Below, one piece after another: positions 1-12,582 of a stretch of DNA of 64,000 nucleotides. Below the pieces are notes generated by a model, which was given only the letters and a program-made list of their open reading frames with translations, ran no database searches and was not told the DNA's origin. The stretch comes from Bilabrum cf. latius (taxonomy: Eukaryota > Bigyra: Bicosoecida > Bigyra > Bicosoecida). Position numbers and translations under genes: made by a program. The DNA lies in assembly GCA_965178125.1 (NCBI GenBank), contig OZ237775.1:186001-250000 (forward strand), given 5' to 3'. Positions within the stretch are counted from its first letter, which is position 1. Every line of letters starts with the position of its first letter.

Positions 1-114
1 GCGGGGGCGATGCTGGGGAGCGAGGCACCGAGGACGCAGCAGCTGCTCGCCTCTCCCCGGCCGCTGTCGGAGCAGCGAGATTCCAGGGAGCGATAGAGTC
101 TTCTAGAGACCTGA
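1..114 (+). CDS. possible C-terminal end of an upstream gene (partial)
   Basis: Reading in frame from base 1, 37 codons run to a TGA at 112-114, with one in-frame TAG at 94-96 that would be sense under the code inferred for this window. The peptide is rich in Arg, Ser and Leu and has no recognisable domain. It is too short to prove coding. The only support is that TGA is the preferred stop here and that the base composition resembles the coding regions. Confidence 0.2.
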
Positions 115-379
115 TCGCTATGATAGGCTCCGAGTCGGGAGGCTGTTTATTGCAATGCAAGCCTGTGGACGTTGCAACGGAGGAGCGGAGCACTGTGGTG
201 TTGGCCATGGCACGGCTTCCACTGGCTCGATGCAGCTCGATGGAGTGCATGCGGTCGGATTGATCGGCGGTAAATGCTGCCTGGATCAATCTCATTGTAT
301 CCATGCATTGAATCGAGCGGGAAGTATTTTGCTTGTCTGATCCGAGTTGCCTCTTGACACATTTGAACATTATTCGAAG

Positions 380-3300
380 ATGCGAGCGGCATGTGTAGCC
401 GTACTGGCTGCATGTGTGTCATGTATATGGTCCTTACTCGGCTTATAGTCTGCGAGCTTGTCCACAGGCGAGCTTAAGGTACGGGGGACGTTTGCGGCTG
501 AGACTGCGCTGTTCACAGCAGAAGACCCCAACTACAGCTTCAAAGCGCAGGATGTGAGCCGAGTCTCAACCAAATACATACTGATTGCAGCGACACAATC
601 GCCAATTTTTGCTATGTTGCCCGCTGTGGGTTGAACTGCTCGCAGGTATCGGCAGCCCATGGGTACTCTGAGGCATACGCTACAAAGCTGTGGAAAGCGG
701 CGTCTAGTAGTGATATCGGCCAAGCGTGGGAAGGCATAGTTGACACTTGGACAGCGGGTGTACTGCGCGGCATGGGCTTCCAGACAGCGGTGCAGCCTCG
801 CGGCGGGGTCGTGGCTCTGCTGCGTGGCCCAGGGGGTGGCGCAGACACGGACTCTATCGTACTGAGCGCATTCGAGCCTCGTGCGTGCTGGTCTCTTGGA
901 CGAGGCAGCAACAGCACGCACCACGGTGGGCCGGCTGCATCCCTCGTGGACTACGCGTGGAGCGGCAACGGCAGGACTGTCTGCTCGCTGCGGCATTAGT
1001 ACGGTTCAAGCACAGCCGCTGCTGGCGGCGATGCTTCTCACCCGCCAATCATCCGCTGCACGCAAAATACGGCGGGACTCTTCGTCCTGCTCGCCTCCCT
1101 GCAGCGCATTGCAGCGTCCCCATGGCGGGCCAAAGACGTTGTGGTGGCTATCCTGCCGCCCCCAGGTCACTCGTCACACCTCGCGCCGCGGTGCGGGGCT
1201 GCCGGCAGAGGCGTACGCGGCGAGAGCAGACGCGCGCATCTACCCCTCACTCGTCACACCGCTGACCCGTCGCTTCTCCTTCGTCGTCGCGCCCGACAGC
1301 TCGCCTCGCTGCTGTCGGTCTCCGCACCCCCCCCTGCTGCTGCTGCTGCTGCATCGCGCGGGGGCGATAACCGGAACAAGCCCGGGCCGCACCTGCCTCC
1401 CTCGATGAGGCTATCCGCGGCACCCACGTCCGGGGTGGCGCTCGCTTGGCCTTGGGGCGGCGCCGCGCGCGGCATGGCGGTGGTTCCGCAGGGCCTGGGC
1501 AGCGGATCGGCCTCGGCCGACATGGACCTGTTGCACAAGCTGGTGCAGGACATCGCCGAGCCTGCTGTGCCCAGGGCCAGGGCAGTCGGTGCGGGGAGGG
1601 GCGTGGGCGGTGGACTGGCGGGGGTGGGAGGTGGGGCTGGTCGCGGGAGTGATTTCGCCAAGAAGGGCAAGGGTAAGGGCAAGGGAGGCCGCGCGCGGAT
1701 TGGGTACGGGCGCGGGGCCACGCCTGCCCCGGGCACGGTGGTCGCTGGATCGGATCATGGATCGGATCATGGGTAGGGGGCTGCTCGGTCAATGATGACG
1801 AGTGCGGGCGCCCTTGTGCTGGACTGCGGCAGGTGCCAGGTGCCTGCAGGTCGAGCAGGCGAGAGAGGAGGGAAGGAGGGGTCGGGTGAAGACAGCGTCC
1901 AGAGACAGTGGAGGCAGGGCATGGTGGTGTCAGTCGGTGACCTGAGTACCGCAGGGGGTGGTCAAAGCGGGGATGGGACTGCGCTACAGGCTTGGATGGA
2001 GGGCGGGTGTATCCGGATGTGTGGCGGAAGAACAACAGCAGCAGCAGCAGCAGAGACAGGGACAGGGACAGGGGCTGGGACCGGGGCGGTGGGAGAGGGC
2101 GTAGAGGCGGGCTGGAATCAAACGGAGGTATTCTCCGATCTAGAGGCGGAGGCAGATCCACGCGCGTTGGCAAGCCCTCAGGAAGCAGCACATACTCGCA
2201 GCAGAGGTATCGGTCGAGAGCTAGAGCAACACGGAGAAGTCTCAATGACGACAACGACGACGACGACGACTGCACCCGGTGGACTGGCAGTGGGGCTCTG
2301 GGCTCTTGTATCCTCCCTTCGGCATGCGTGGCTAGGCGCCGCGCAATGGTCCGGGCTGGTTCCGCACGCGGCCAGCTGGCAGCTGCGGACCAGCGCCGAG
2401 GGTTTGCAGGCCAGTTGGGTGCATGGTGACCCGGGTCAGCTTGGCCACACATCGGCGGCTGCGTTCGCGTCAGGACGCATCCAGTGCCCCGTAGGTAGCG
2501 GGAGGCACCGCATGCCCTCCGTTTTGGATAATTGGGCTCCCGGGTTCGAGCCCCGTAGCGCCCCGCCCCTGGATCTCGATCGCATCGCCACGGTGCAGTG
2601 CGACCAATTCCGCAGAACAGCCGCGGAGGGTGCTCACCTGCACAGACAGGCCGACAGGGGCATGGGTCTTCTTCCTGCGGTGTCAAGGAATATCCCAGCA
2701 GGGAGGTGGGACGGGGGCAGCAGTGCCATGCACCCGCTCCTCGCCAGCGACGCTGCCGCCGCTGTGATCGCGCCCTTCCTCACGCATGGCGTGGATCTCG
2801 TCGGGATCGCCGCCGATGGTGTGACGAGTAGTATTACCCGCGGCGACCGGGCGGGCACCACAGGCAATCGGCTATCCCTGGAGCTGCGCTGCTCTCCCCT
2901 TGCGACCAACTCGACCGGAGCAGTTGCTCCGTGCTCGCCCATGGATGCCGATCTCGCGTACATCGCGGGGGAGTCCGGCAAGCAGCAGGTGCGGGCTGTG
3001 GGCCGCACCGTCGTGCAGTACTTTCGCATGCTGAACGGGCTGGAGGAGCGGCCCCACGCCGGGCAGCCCTTCTACCTACTGTCTGGGCCCAGTCGGTTCG
3101 TGGGTCAAAGCGAGGTGGTGCTGTTGGTGGCGGTGGCAGTGGTGCCTCTGCTGCTGGCGGCGCTGCTTCATGCAGGGCGTGCATCCAAGGGCAGGGCCGG
3201 GTAGGGGTGCGGCAATGGGCTGCACCTTGGGCGCGCCGTGTGTGTCGGTCTGCTGCCCCTGCTGCTTGTGGCGTGGTGCATGCATCGCATTGCGGTGCGG

Positions 3301-6117
3301 TACGTGCCCCAGGAACTTGGAGTTGCAACCGGGATGGCAGCGGGGCGACTGCATTCATCATCGTTGGTTGGGAGCGTCGCTGGCCCTGGCATGGGCGAGG
3401 GCGAGGGCGAGGGTGGTCTTCATATGTACGACCCTATCGGCGAGAATGACCACGATGGGGAGGAGCGCAAGGAGGAGGAAGAAGGAGCGAGGAGCGCGTT
3501 GTTTGTCTCCACTGCCACCCTGCCGTTCAGTGGAATCTCACCTGGCATCGCATGGACCGAGCATACAGCCAGCGCCAGCACCAGCACCGCGATGGATGGA
3601 GGTGCACCCGCAGCCATGGGGCCCGGCGTGCTGTCCCTCTTGGTGGAGACGGGGGGGGCCGCTGCAGCGGCTGGCCTGGCTTCGCTGCGAAGCGCGTCTG
3701 CCATGCTAGGCGAATTACTGCGAGTACTCGTGTCCGGCAGGGCGGTTGCAACCTCGAGAATGGGGATGGGCGCGGTGATGCGGCTGGCAGGGGCCGGGTG
3801 CGACCTCGGGTCCGGTGAGCCGGTTGCAACCCAGTTGCGACCGGCTGTCGCTGGCATGCTGGGCCGCGATTGGAGGCGGCTCTGCCGGCTCGCTAGCACA
3901 GCTGGTGTGACGAGCGTCGATTCCACCGGTGTGACGAGTGGGTGGCTTGCCCTGGTTGAGACGCTCTCGGCCCGGGCCATTCTGGCTCAGGATCCGCTGC
4001 TCCCGCCGGTTGCAACCGCGGGAGGTGCGCTTGTCGCGTGGGTGGCGTGGGCGGCGGATGGGGTGGCATGGCTCGCCGGGGGCGCGGACCCGGTGCATGC
4101 CCCTCGAAATGTATCGGTTGAGCTGCTGTTTGGCGCTAGCCTGGTGTCCTGCTCTGCCGTCTGCCTCCTGGTTGCAACCGCGGTGCTGCAGCCGGGGCTG
4201 GCGGTGGCGGCCGACCTGAGCTGGGCTTGGGTGGTGCAGTCCTCTGCGCGGAGCAGGGAGCTGAGGCTGTCGCGTGAGGCATTAGATCGGATCGATCGGA
4301 GCACATGGAAGGGAGGCGCGGGAGGGGACTAGAGCGGAGCACAGGCCCAGACCCCCCGTACGCTGCTCCGGCAGATCTTGTGGGAGATCATGCCCGACCC
4401 TCGGCTGGCCGACGTGCTCCTTCACCGCCGAGCAGCTGCTTTGATCCGATCCGTGGAGTCGGTTGCGTTCGCCAGAGACCGTTTGGGTGCCGTGGCAGGC
4501 GCGGATCACCGGCCGCTCATGGTCCCTCCCGGGGTGCGGCAAGCGGCGCGAGATGCACTGGACCGGGGTTTTGCTCCCCCCCGGCATGGCGCATAGGGTG
4601 CCAAGGACACGGCATCGTCCGAGACAATCGATGCAGCGAGCAAAACAGGGGGAAGGGATGACCCACACGGGTCTCAGACGGGTGCATCAGCCGCAACTCG
4701 CCGCAGGGATGCCGCGACAGCACCAGAGCCGGTCCATGAAGCAGTCCCACTCTCCGGCTAGGATGCACTGTATGACGAGGGCCGTGCCCTGGTAGAGGAG
4801 GGCATCGCTGAGGGGTTTGCGGGTGCGATCGACCCTGATACATTCGATGAGTGGAGGCTTGAGCTGCCATCGAGACTGGATCTCGGGAATGGGCTGGAGG
4901 ACGAGGAGGAGGAGGAGGTGGCGGGGCTGACCAACGCTGGTGGTGCTGGTAGAGTCGGCAAGGGCGGTGGGAAGCTTGTCGGGCAATGGGGTGTGACGAG
5001 TGCAGCGGGTGCCGTGGCTCTGGGCCTGGAAGAGCGTGAGCGGGCTGTGGGCGGGTGGGTGTGGAGTTTGCTGCATCTCGGGGCGGAGGAGGCACCTGCG
5101 AGATAGTGTGCTGGGCGAGACCAAGCGAGCGAAGAAGATGCGGAAGCAAAGGCGATCAAGGAGGGGCGAGACGGTGAGAGTGGATCACAGAAGGACTCCG
5201 GCTCGGACGGGGAGAGGCAAGGCAAAGGGCCCTGGAGCGGTCTGCGCTCGTCACATCTCACTGGGATGGCCAACTCCAGGGTGATGAGTGCACTGGCTCT
5301 CCCTCAGCCGATCGGAGCAGAAGCGGGGAATGCCTCCGCAGTGACGTCAGCGGACCTTGCGGCCTGGTCGCAAGCGGGCGCGATGCAGCGGATTCTCGGG
5401 AAGGCGCAGCCAGGGAACAAATCGAATGCAGGGAACAGTGGACGTGCAGGGGTCAGCGGAACCAGCGGAACGGCTGCACCGGCCTCCGTCACCGCGCTGT
5501 GGCAAGCGGCTGTGGTTCTGCTTTGTGCCCTCCTGGGGACCAACACTCTCCTGCACCTGCCGATCGGAGTCGTGTGGGTGCCCTGGATCGCACTCGTCAC
5601 AGCGGTAGGGACGCTGGCTGTGTACGGCGGCTGCGGCTGCCGCTGCTGCGGCTGCTGCCGACGACCGGGGCTTGGCCGGCAGGCTCACCACGGCCCGGGG
5701 ATCCACCGTGTGACGAGTGTGCTGCGTGTGCTTGCGGCAGGGCTCTGTGCATCCCCAGTGACCGCCGTGCTACTGGTGGGCGCGGCCACCGGGCTGCTCC
5801 ACGCCCTGGATGCTGCCGCTGGCAGCGGGTGCGGGGTCGGGGCGGCGGGGGACTCCGTGGTGCCTGCTGCCTCCCGAGAGTCCGCGCTTGCTCCGATCCT
5901 GTGCCTCGCTTCAAAGATGAGTGTCGGTGACGGCATGTGGAGCGGTGTGACGAGTGTGCTTGAGGGGATCGGTGCGCTCTCCCAGCGGGCCTCTAGTGCG
6001 GCATCGGGCGAATCGGGCGAGGAGGCCTTGCTGATGGCTCCGTGGAGGGTAGTCTGCTGGGGGCTCCTGCCTCTTCTAGTGGGAGCGGCGCAAGTTGTTC
6101 TGATTGCAGTTGTGTGA
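380..6117 (+). CDS. GAA1: GPI transamidase subunit GAA1-like, strongly expanded
   Basis: GAA1 is the ER membrane subunit of the GPI transamidase that presents the GPI lipid and protein substrate. ATG at 380 opens a hydrophobic signal anchor; exon 1 is 380-553, a GTGAGC...CAG intron spans 554-645, and exon 2 runs to TGA at 6115-6117 (about 1,881 aa; the family is usually 600-700). Family landmarks: an AETALF...PNYSF segment after the anchor, VVALLRGPGG...DSIVL (near 790-870), WRAKDVVVAI (near 1120), a DMDLLHKL segment (near 1520) and PFYLLSGPSRFV (3067-3102), the counterpart of the SFFYYLL.PSRFVS motif, followed by several C-terminal membrane segments to 6117. Eight in-frame TAGs (446, 997, 1774, 3202, 4330, 4594, 4759, 5104) and no TAA or TGA. 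Extra length is Gly/Ala/Ser-rich and acidic low-complexity insertions. Standard-code annotation would break it into about nine fragments. Confidence 0.8.
3744..4179. repeat. cluster of the palindrome GGTTGCAACC
   Basis: Four exact copies of this perfect 10-bp palindrome lie at 3744, 3822, 4008 and 4170 inside the GAA1-like coding sequence, with a 9/10 copy at 3321. Six further exact copies occur in the window (7449, 30988, 31077, 31654, 33306, 63092). Most read Val-Ala-Thr, but other copies are in other frames, so the DNA word and not the peptide is what recurs. Confidence 0.7.
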
Positions 6118-6609
6118 TTGTGACGAGCATCTCGGCTCGGAAGTGGGTTTGGGTGGGAAACAGGATCGGGCAGGTGTCAATCTAGACGAGATGAGCACCA
6201 GGTGCTGCTCTGCTTTCAAATGGCTCTCCTACACCCTTGATACCTGTAGCAGCCGTGCTTCTAGATTAATCGCACGGCTTAAGTTCCGAAATTTGCGCTA
6301 ATCAAGCAGAGTTCTGCTCGGATTACCCCTTTCAATGGGGGTAGGTTCTGGGGTGGATATTTCCGTGACTGGGCACGGCATGTGACGACGACAAGCTGGC
6401 CCCACGCACAAAAATTGGGAGATGCCAGCTCAAACCCTCAAATACTTCGTCGCAGGCAATTTAATAGCCCTTATAGTCAGAAGGGGGCTAAACACTTACA
6501 ATATTTCATTTCGAACGTTCGATCACTTGGTGTTGGTGACTTGTTCGGGACCCTGCGCTGCATACAGCCCGGGACTCGCCGATCCAGCAAACGATTGAGC
6601 TCCTAGTCA
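6118..6609. other. intergenic, nothing recognised
   Basis: A more AT-rich spacer between two genes on the same strand. It holds a copy of the CGAACGTTCG palindrome (6512-6521) and a TTGTGACGAGC motif next to the GAA1 stop (6118). No tRNA-like fold or coding stretch was seen. It should contain the GAA1 3' UTR and the promoter of the LRR gene. Confidence 0.5.
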
Positions 6610-9600
6610 ATGGAGCGCGGGTTGGCACACGCCTTTATAGTTACAGCTGTTATTCTCTAGTTGAGTACATGCAGTCTAGCTAGCAACGCAAATTTATTGC
6701 GGCCGGTGCTGCAGCGCCTCTGGCTGTCTACTTCGCGAGCCTCCGCGTCCAGCATTTGGAAAACTGCTCGTGGCTGGAGTCAAGGACAATCAGCACTATT
6801 ACCATGCGGTGCTGATCCACCAGGGGGTGCCGATTCTACTGCAGTCCCACCAGTTTCGTGGCCTGGAATCCAGTGCGTGTCGGGCAGTGGCGGAAACTGG
6901 TCGCTCCACGCCATCGATCTGGAAGGGTTTTAGCTGGCCGGCAGCTTGCCAGATGATAGCAGCCTTTGGTTTTCGTTGGGAGATGCGAACGTTCGCATGA
7001 TTTCGATGCAGGATAGCCCAGACCTTACGGGATCCGTGCCAGCTGCGATTTGCTAGCTCGCGTCCAGTCCTCGCGTGCTCGCCTTGGCTCGAAACGGCTT
7101 GGAAGGGGCTCTGCCAGAGTGCCTGGGCCGGGACTTATCAAGCCTTGCTGTGCTAGATCTCTCAAGTAACCGCCTTACCGGGCCCGTTGCGCTGCTCGGT
7201 GCCATTGCGCCCATGGCAAACCTCAAGGTGCTGCGGCTGCAGGGCAACCTCATCAGGGGCCCGTTGTTCCCCGCTGCGACCAACACCCCGGCGCTGAGGC
7301 AGCTCCTCGCTCACGACAACTACCTGACGGGACCGGTCCCTCCCCTCCCGCCGAACCTGGAGGAACTTTCGCTGCACGGCAACTTGCTTGCGGGCCCCCT
7401 CCCCGCCCTGCCAGAGAGCCGGTAGGGCGGGGGTGCCGTCAGCCTGCAGGTTGCAACCGTGACAGCGGGCAACCGATTCGCGTGCGACGCTTGCTACGGC
7501 GCTGCGTCCCCCGAGGATTGTTCCCTGGCCAGCGAAGGTTCGCCCATCCCCGAGGGCTGGGCGCGGGCGGACCCATTCGCGGCAAGGTACTGCGGCGCCT
7601 CGGGAGCCTCTGACGTCACTGAAGAGGCGAAGCGGGATGCTGCGGCATCCACTGACCCGGCTAGCGTCGGTCTTGTTCCCTGGCGATCCGCACGAACGTT
7701 CGGTTCCAGCGCCACGTGGGGGGTGTCGGCGCTTGTGCTGCTTGGCGTGTGGCTGGTGGCTGGGGCCCTTCGGCTGTGGGCGTGCGGGTGGACCAGGCTG
7801 AGGCTGGGAAACAGCCTGGACACATTTTCGGCCCTGCTGGTGCTGGCGCAGGGCCTAGATGTCGGTGTGGGCACTCTGGGGTAGGGTGCATCGCGCGGTG
7901 GTGCGGGCGCTCCATCGGGGGCGAGAGCGGGCAGTGGCGGCGGCGGCGGCCGGGTCGTGTCGAACCCTTTGGGCGACGTGGCCGGCCGCAGGCACACTCT
8001 CAAGAAGCAGGCATCAGTGATCGTCAGGCATAGCGATAGTGCCCTTGGGCAGCTCGAGGCAGATGCTCTAGAGGGGGGTGCGGTGGAGCTCTCTGCCTCG
8101 AGGCGGAGGCTGTCCGTGTCAAGGGCGGTGGAGCTCGAGGAGGAGATCGAGTCGGCGGGGTGCATCGCACGGTGCTGCGTGCCCTGCCTCGCTCTGTCGC
8201 ACTTTGGAGGGTCATGCTGCTACAGAATCTCACCCGGGTGCCACTACATCGTGTGCTGCGGGTGCTGCACGGGTGCAGACGATCAGCGGAAATAGCAGCT
8301 GCAGGATCTGAGGAAGGGTAGGAGGCTTGACCTGCCCTCCCCCAGGTCATCACCGGGATCTAGCCCGGGCTCGAGTCCTGGATCCAGTCCTGATTTTGGG
8401 CCCGCTGTGGGGGGCTGGCCGGCTGGTGCACCGCTTGGCGCAACGCCGGTGCTGGACGGGCAGGGGCCGGGGCTGGGCAGGGCCAGTGCCAGTCCCGGTG
8501 CTGGTCATAGTGCCAGTGCCGGGGGTGGGGCCGGTGCTGTCGCTGCCCCTGTGGAGGGCAATGCGGATAACGACATCGACGACGATGACGACGACAAGAT
8601 CGGAGCGGAGGACGCGAGGCACCTCCCGCCCGCCTCCCAGCTGGCAGTGCCTAAGGAAGGCCCCAAGCAAGGCGCGAAGACAGTGGCCAGCAGGCTGACG
8701 CTGGCCCTGCAGCGTTCCTCGGACTCCGAGGCACAGCAGAGGCGCGAGACCTTGTCGCTGATGGGGCAGGGCAGGCACGCGCAGGAGCAGGCAGAGAGAA
8801 AGAGAGCGGAGAGGAGGCTTGAGAAGAGCAAACAGGACCTGGACGGACTGTCCGGAGTGCTGCTGCAGGCTTCAAGGGCCGGTGCAGTGGCCCTTTCGGC
8901 ACAAGATCCCGCAGCAGCGAGGATCGTCCTGCTGGAGCTCTTCGCGGTACTGACCATGGTGCTTGCGGCTCTCATGGTGTACCTCGTGTTCATGCCGGCA
9001 CTGTTCGGGCTGCAGTCTGCGGCGGGGTCGGAGGGGCCGTGGACCACGTTCCACCACTCCACCACAGTGGTGCAGGTCCCGACCAATCTCATCAATCGCT
9101 GGGGAGCGTGGGGCTACAACGCCAGCTAGGTTACCCTGCCGGAAGATGGCGGCTCAAGGTCGTACGGCCGCCCCCTTTTGAACGAGGCCGGGCCTGAGGA
9201 CGAGGATGCCTAGCTCGGATTCGGCGGCGAGTGGGTGATCTGGCAGGCTACGGTGGCGGTGACTGTGGGCCTGTGGCTGTTTTGCTACATTTTGTGCATG
9301 CAGGCCCATGCTACCAGGCAGGGAGTGCTTGCTGGGCTGAGTCGAGTCCGGTACATGGTGTCACTCGGTGACAAGGGTCCTGCCGGGAGGCTGGTGCTGA
9401 GCAGCTCTCTAGGGGAGGGGGACAGGGTGCATGCAGTCAGAGTACTCCGAGGACCGCCCTTCGTGGAGATTGGGGCACCGTTCGGCAGGAAGCACGCAAG
9501 AGGGGTGGTCAAAGTGGAAGAGGGGCTCAGGAGAGGCAGCGGGGGGTCAACTGAAGCCGACGCCAAGGGACCCCCACGGCGGGGGGTACCCCCGGGGAAG

Positions 9601-11989
9601 GGACCCCCAGGTAGGGGACCGCCAAGCGCTCGACATCACGTCAGTGACCCTGGGGCCAGGACCCAGCCGCACAGGAGCGGATCGTCGTCCCAGTCGCCGT
9701 ACCGCGGGCATTCCACGATGCCGGCTGCCACTCCGGTCAGGCCCTCCGGCCGCCGTTCCACCGACGGTGATGACGAAGACGAGGAGTAGGACTGGTACGG
9801 TGCCCACGGGGGCAAACGAAGGTTCTACGGCCGCGATTCGCGCGAAGCAGCCCAGGCAGCCCTTGGACAAAGCGACGAGTGCAGCTGCGACTTGATCGCA
9901 ATGCGCCTGTCTTCCGTCCTAGCGCTCGCTGCAGGGGTGCTCTTGCCTGCCGCTCTATGTGCCTTGATTGCTGCCACCACGCAGATTCCGGGCACCTCCT
10001 GGGTCTCGCTGACAGGCTCAGAGGCCCAGGCGCAGCGTTTCCTCGCGGGCACAGTGTACATCCCGCTCATGGTTGCCGCTGTGCTGCCTGCCATGTCCAA
10101 GACAGTGTCCAGGCAGCACCAAGTCGCGGTTCTCGGCGGGATGATGCTCATGCTATTCGTGATAGGGCCGGTGCTCGCCACTGTGCTGCTGGACTCGCAC
10201 TGCCTGGGGGGCTACCTGTCCCTGTGGGCAATCGATGACAGGACGCAGGTGCAGTTCGGTGGCATCGGTGCAATGAGTGGGCTGGGGGAGGGACTAGGGC
10301 TTGGCTCACTGACCAACGGCACAGGGGCGCTGGCACCCTTCGCAAGTGGCGGATTTGACGGCGAGCTGTATAAGCGAGGCGTGTGCGCCCGGCAGGTGGT
10401 AGCCATCTTCGGGCCGGTGCTGGCTCAAGGACTCATTGCCAGCGGGGTGCTGTACACGCTGGTGGTGTACCTGGATGCAGAGGCCATCGGGAGCTCTGCC
10501 CTCGCTGCCTGCCGAGACGTGAGACAGGCCAGCACCCAGCACCAAGCGGGCTCGGGCTCGGGCGCGAGGGTTGGGGAGCACCAGCCGGGGGAGAATGCTG
10601 CGGTGTCCTCGATGGCACCGTGTTTGGCCACCTGCTCCTGCTGCGCATCGCCCTTGGATCTTCCAGTGACTGGTGCCTGTGTGTGCTCGGCTGGTCCGGC
10701 GCACGACTGTGTGTGTTGCTCGTGCGGGGCGAGCGGTGAGCAGGCAGACTTGGCGGGCGCGCGGTGCTGCGCGGGCCTTTGCTTCATGCGGTGCGGTCGG
10801 CTGGGCGGCAGGCTGATCGGCGACGAGACGGCGAGGCTGTCTCGTGCCAGAGGAGTGGCGGCCTGCACCGCCGCCAGGATGATGATCTCGAGATCTCCGC
10901 TGATCGGGCTGGGCATGGTGCTATGCCTTGCCGTGATCGGAGCCGGCGTCGGGCTAGCGACCTAGGCGGTGACGCTGGCCCTTGGGGTTGCCATGGCCGT
11001 CATGGGCTTCGTGGGGCTGGTTTCTCTCTCCTCACAGGCGGCCCGCGCAGACGCCGAGGAACACAAGCGGCTGGTGCAGATGGCGGCGAGCAAGCGGGCG
11101 AGGCCGGGGAGGGGGGGGGGGCGCGTCCATGACGAGGAACAGCCCGGGTGCATTGCGCGGCGGTGCAGCCACCTCCCCCCTGATGCTGGCCCGTCAGATC
11201 GACCTTGCGCAGCACGCTGCCACTGTGATCAGCCTGCTCCTGGTGGCCGGGATCTGGATGCCGCTGGACGGTTGGGTCACGGGAGCTGCCGGGCTGCTCC
11301 TCCTCTCTCGACTGGTGCAGCAGCTGGAGTACTTTAGCCACCTCCGGGCGGTGTCCACCTCGACGGATCCGTGCGACGGATCGGTGGAGCTTGCAGGCCT
11401 GCTTGCTTGTGGTCTCGTCTGTTTCCACTCTCTGACCATTTGGGCCGTGTGGGACGTGGGTGGGAGCGAGCAGGCGGTTGTAACCACAGCGCTGATCCCG
11501 TTGGTTGGCCTGGGCGTTGTGTGCATGCTGTGGGCCACCGGGTGGACGGGCTCCTTCGTGGGCGCGTGGCACGAGCTGGTCAGGGAACAAGTGGTGGCCA
11601 AACAGGGGCTCTGGGCGGTGGCCCCGGCCCGCGCCGAGGCGTTGCAGGGCATTGCAGTGTGGCTAGCGGATAGGGGAGGAGATGGGCCCACGGACCCGGA
11701 ATCGATGCGGGAGCTGCTGGGGTGTGAGACGGCGTCTGGTCCGAACGCCAGCGAAGTCAGGAGGGTGACACTTTGGAGGAGGCTGGTAGCGGCTGTGGGC
11801 ATGACTGAGAGGAGCGTGGGCGGGTTTGTCGACACAAAGGAGGGGGTGGCGGGGGGCGGGCTGCGGGATTGGCGGCCCTTGTACGCGGGGGCTGGATGGG
11901 GCGCCAGGTTCTGGAGGCTGATGCTGGCGAGCGCTGTGGGCGGAGGGGAGGGGGGGTTGAGGGCGGGTGCAGGCGGGGGCGGGGGCTGA
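6610..11989 (+). CDS. LRR ectodomain fused to a polytopic membrane protein
   Basis: ATG at 6610 starts a signal peptide; a cysteine-containing cap with the W.GI.C pattern (near 6860) precedes plant-type LRRs such as LAVLDLSSNRLTGPV, LKVLRLQGNLIRGP and LEELSLHGNLLAGP up to about 7425. A Cys-rich segment and a membrane span (near 7730) follow, then a cytosolic region with a Cys-rich patch and an acidic/coiled-coil segment (8400-8900), and about ten further hydrophobic spans to TGA at 11987-11989 (about 1,792 aa). In-frame TAGs: 6658, 6931, 7054, 7423, 7882, 8293, 9127, 9211, 9787, 10963. In the LRR the TAG at 7054 sits where the pattern AICxLASxxVLAL expects Gln. The frame changes by one base across an 11-G run at 11111-11121. 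I do not recognise the membrane part. A surface receptor or sensor is an inference from layout only. Confidence 0.7.
11111..11121 (+). other. G11 homopolymer at the frame change in the LRR gene
   Basis: Upstream coding is in frame 1 up to this run; hydrophobic coding resumes one base later in frame 2 and continues to TGA at 11989. Ten Gs would keep one frame. A sequencing or assembly miscount is most likely. A real allele frameshift or an unseen intron is possible. Confidence 0.6.
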
Positions 11990-12582
11990 TCCAAGACTGG
12001 ATGTATGGGTGGATTCGACCGCCGGGTGGTACATCTCTTTGACGTTTCAACTGTTGTTAGTACTCGCTCGAAATATGGTGCAATGGTTCGTCAAGGCGGG
12101 AAGGTAGGCCGGTCGGGAGCGAACGAACGAACGAACGAACGAATCGGGAGCCCGCGGGCCGCGGATACTGGTGATCTGATTTACGAGGTACGGTGTGGTT
12201 TCAGACATGTCCAATTGGCGATCAAGCTGCATCTTGCCGCGAGTCGCCAAGTACAAAGGCATCAGAGATGGGAAACGCTATTTCATTAGGTGCCGAAACG
12301 GCTTAGCTCGAAGAAGGCTTCAAAGTATCCGAGGCTGCAGCGTATTTCGGATCATCCGCACACCAGGTAGGCAGGATTGCCTAGTATGGCGCAACCAAGG
12401 GACGAATCCCGAGAACGATCGGTTAGCTGCTACAAGTGACATCGAATGCGATTGGGGTGGCTGCTGCGGTAGATGCAGGGGTGGCATCGCTTCGCAACTT
12501 CGCAGACTTGCGGGCTGGAACGCAGGATCGGATGCAATCGATAATGACTGTTTTACCTGCCGATGCATTATGCATAAACGCG
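11990..12582. other. intergenic with a short GAAC tandem repeat
   Basis: Spacer between the LRR gene and the HECT gene. Five and a half GAAC units lie at 12121-12143. An open stretch runs from 12195 to a TAA at 12645-12647, but its peptide has no recognisable domain and I do not call it a gene. The promoter and 5' UTR of the HECT gene should lie here. Confidence 0.45.
12121..12143 (+). repeat. (GAAC)n microsatellite
   Basis: Five uninterrupted GAAC units followed by GAA. Non-coding, upstream of the HECT gene. Confidence 0.8.

Noticed and set aside
1247-2686. 479-codon minus-strand open frame
   Set aside because: Pro/Arg/Ser-rich shadow of the GC-rich GAA1 gene, with no domain and no splice logic; the plus strand carries recognisable GAA1 motifs.
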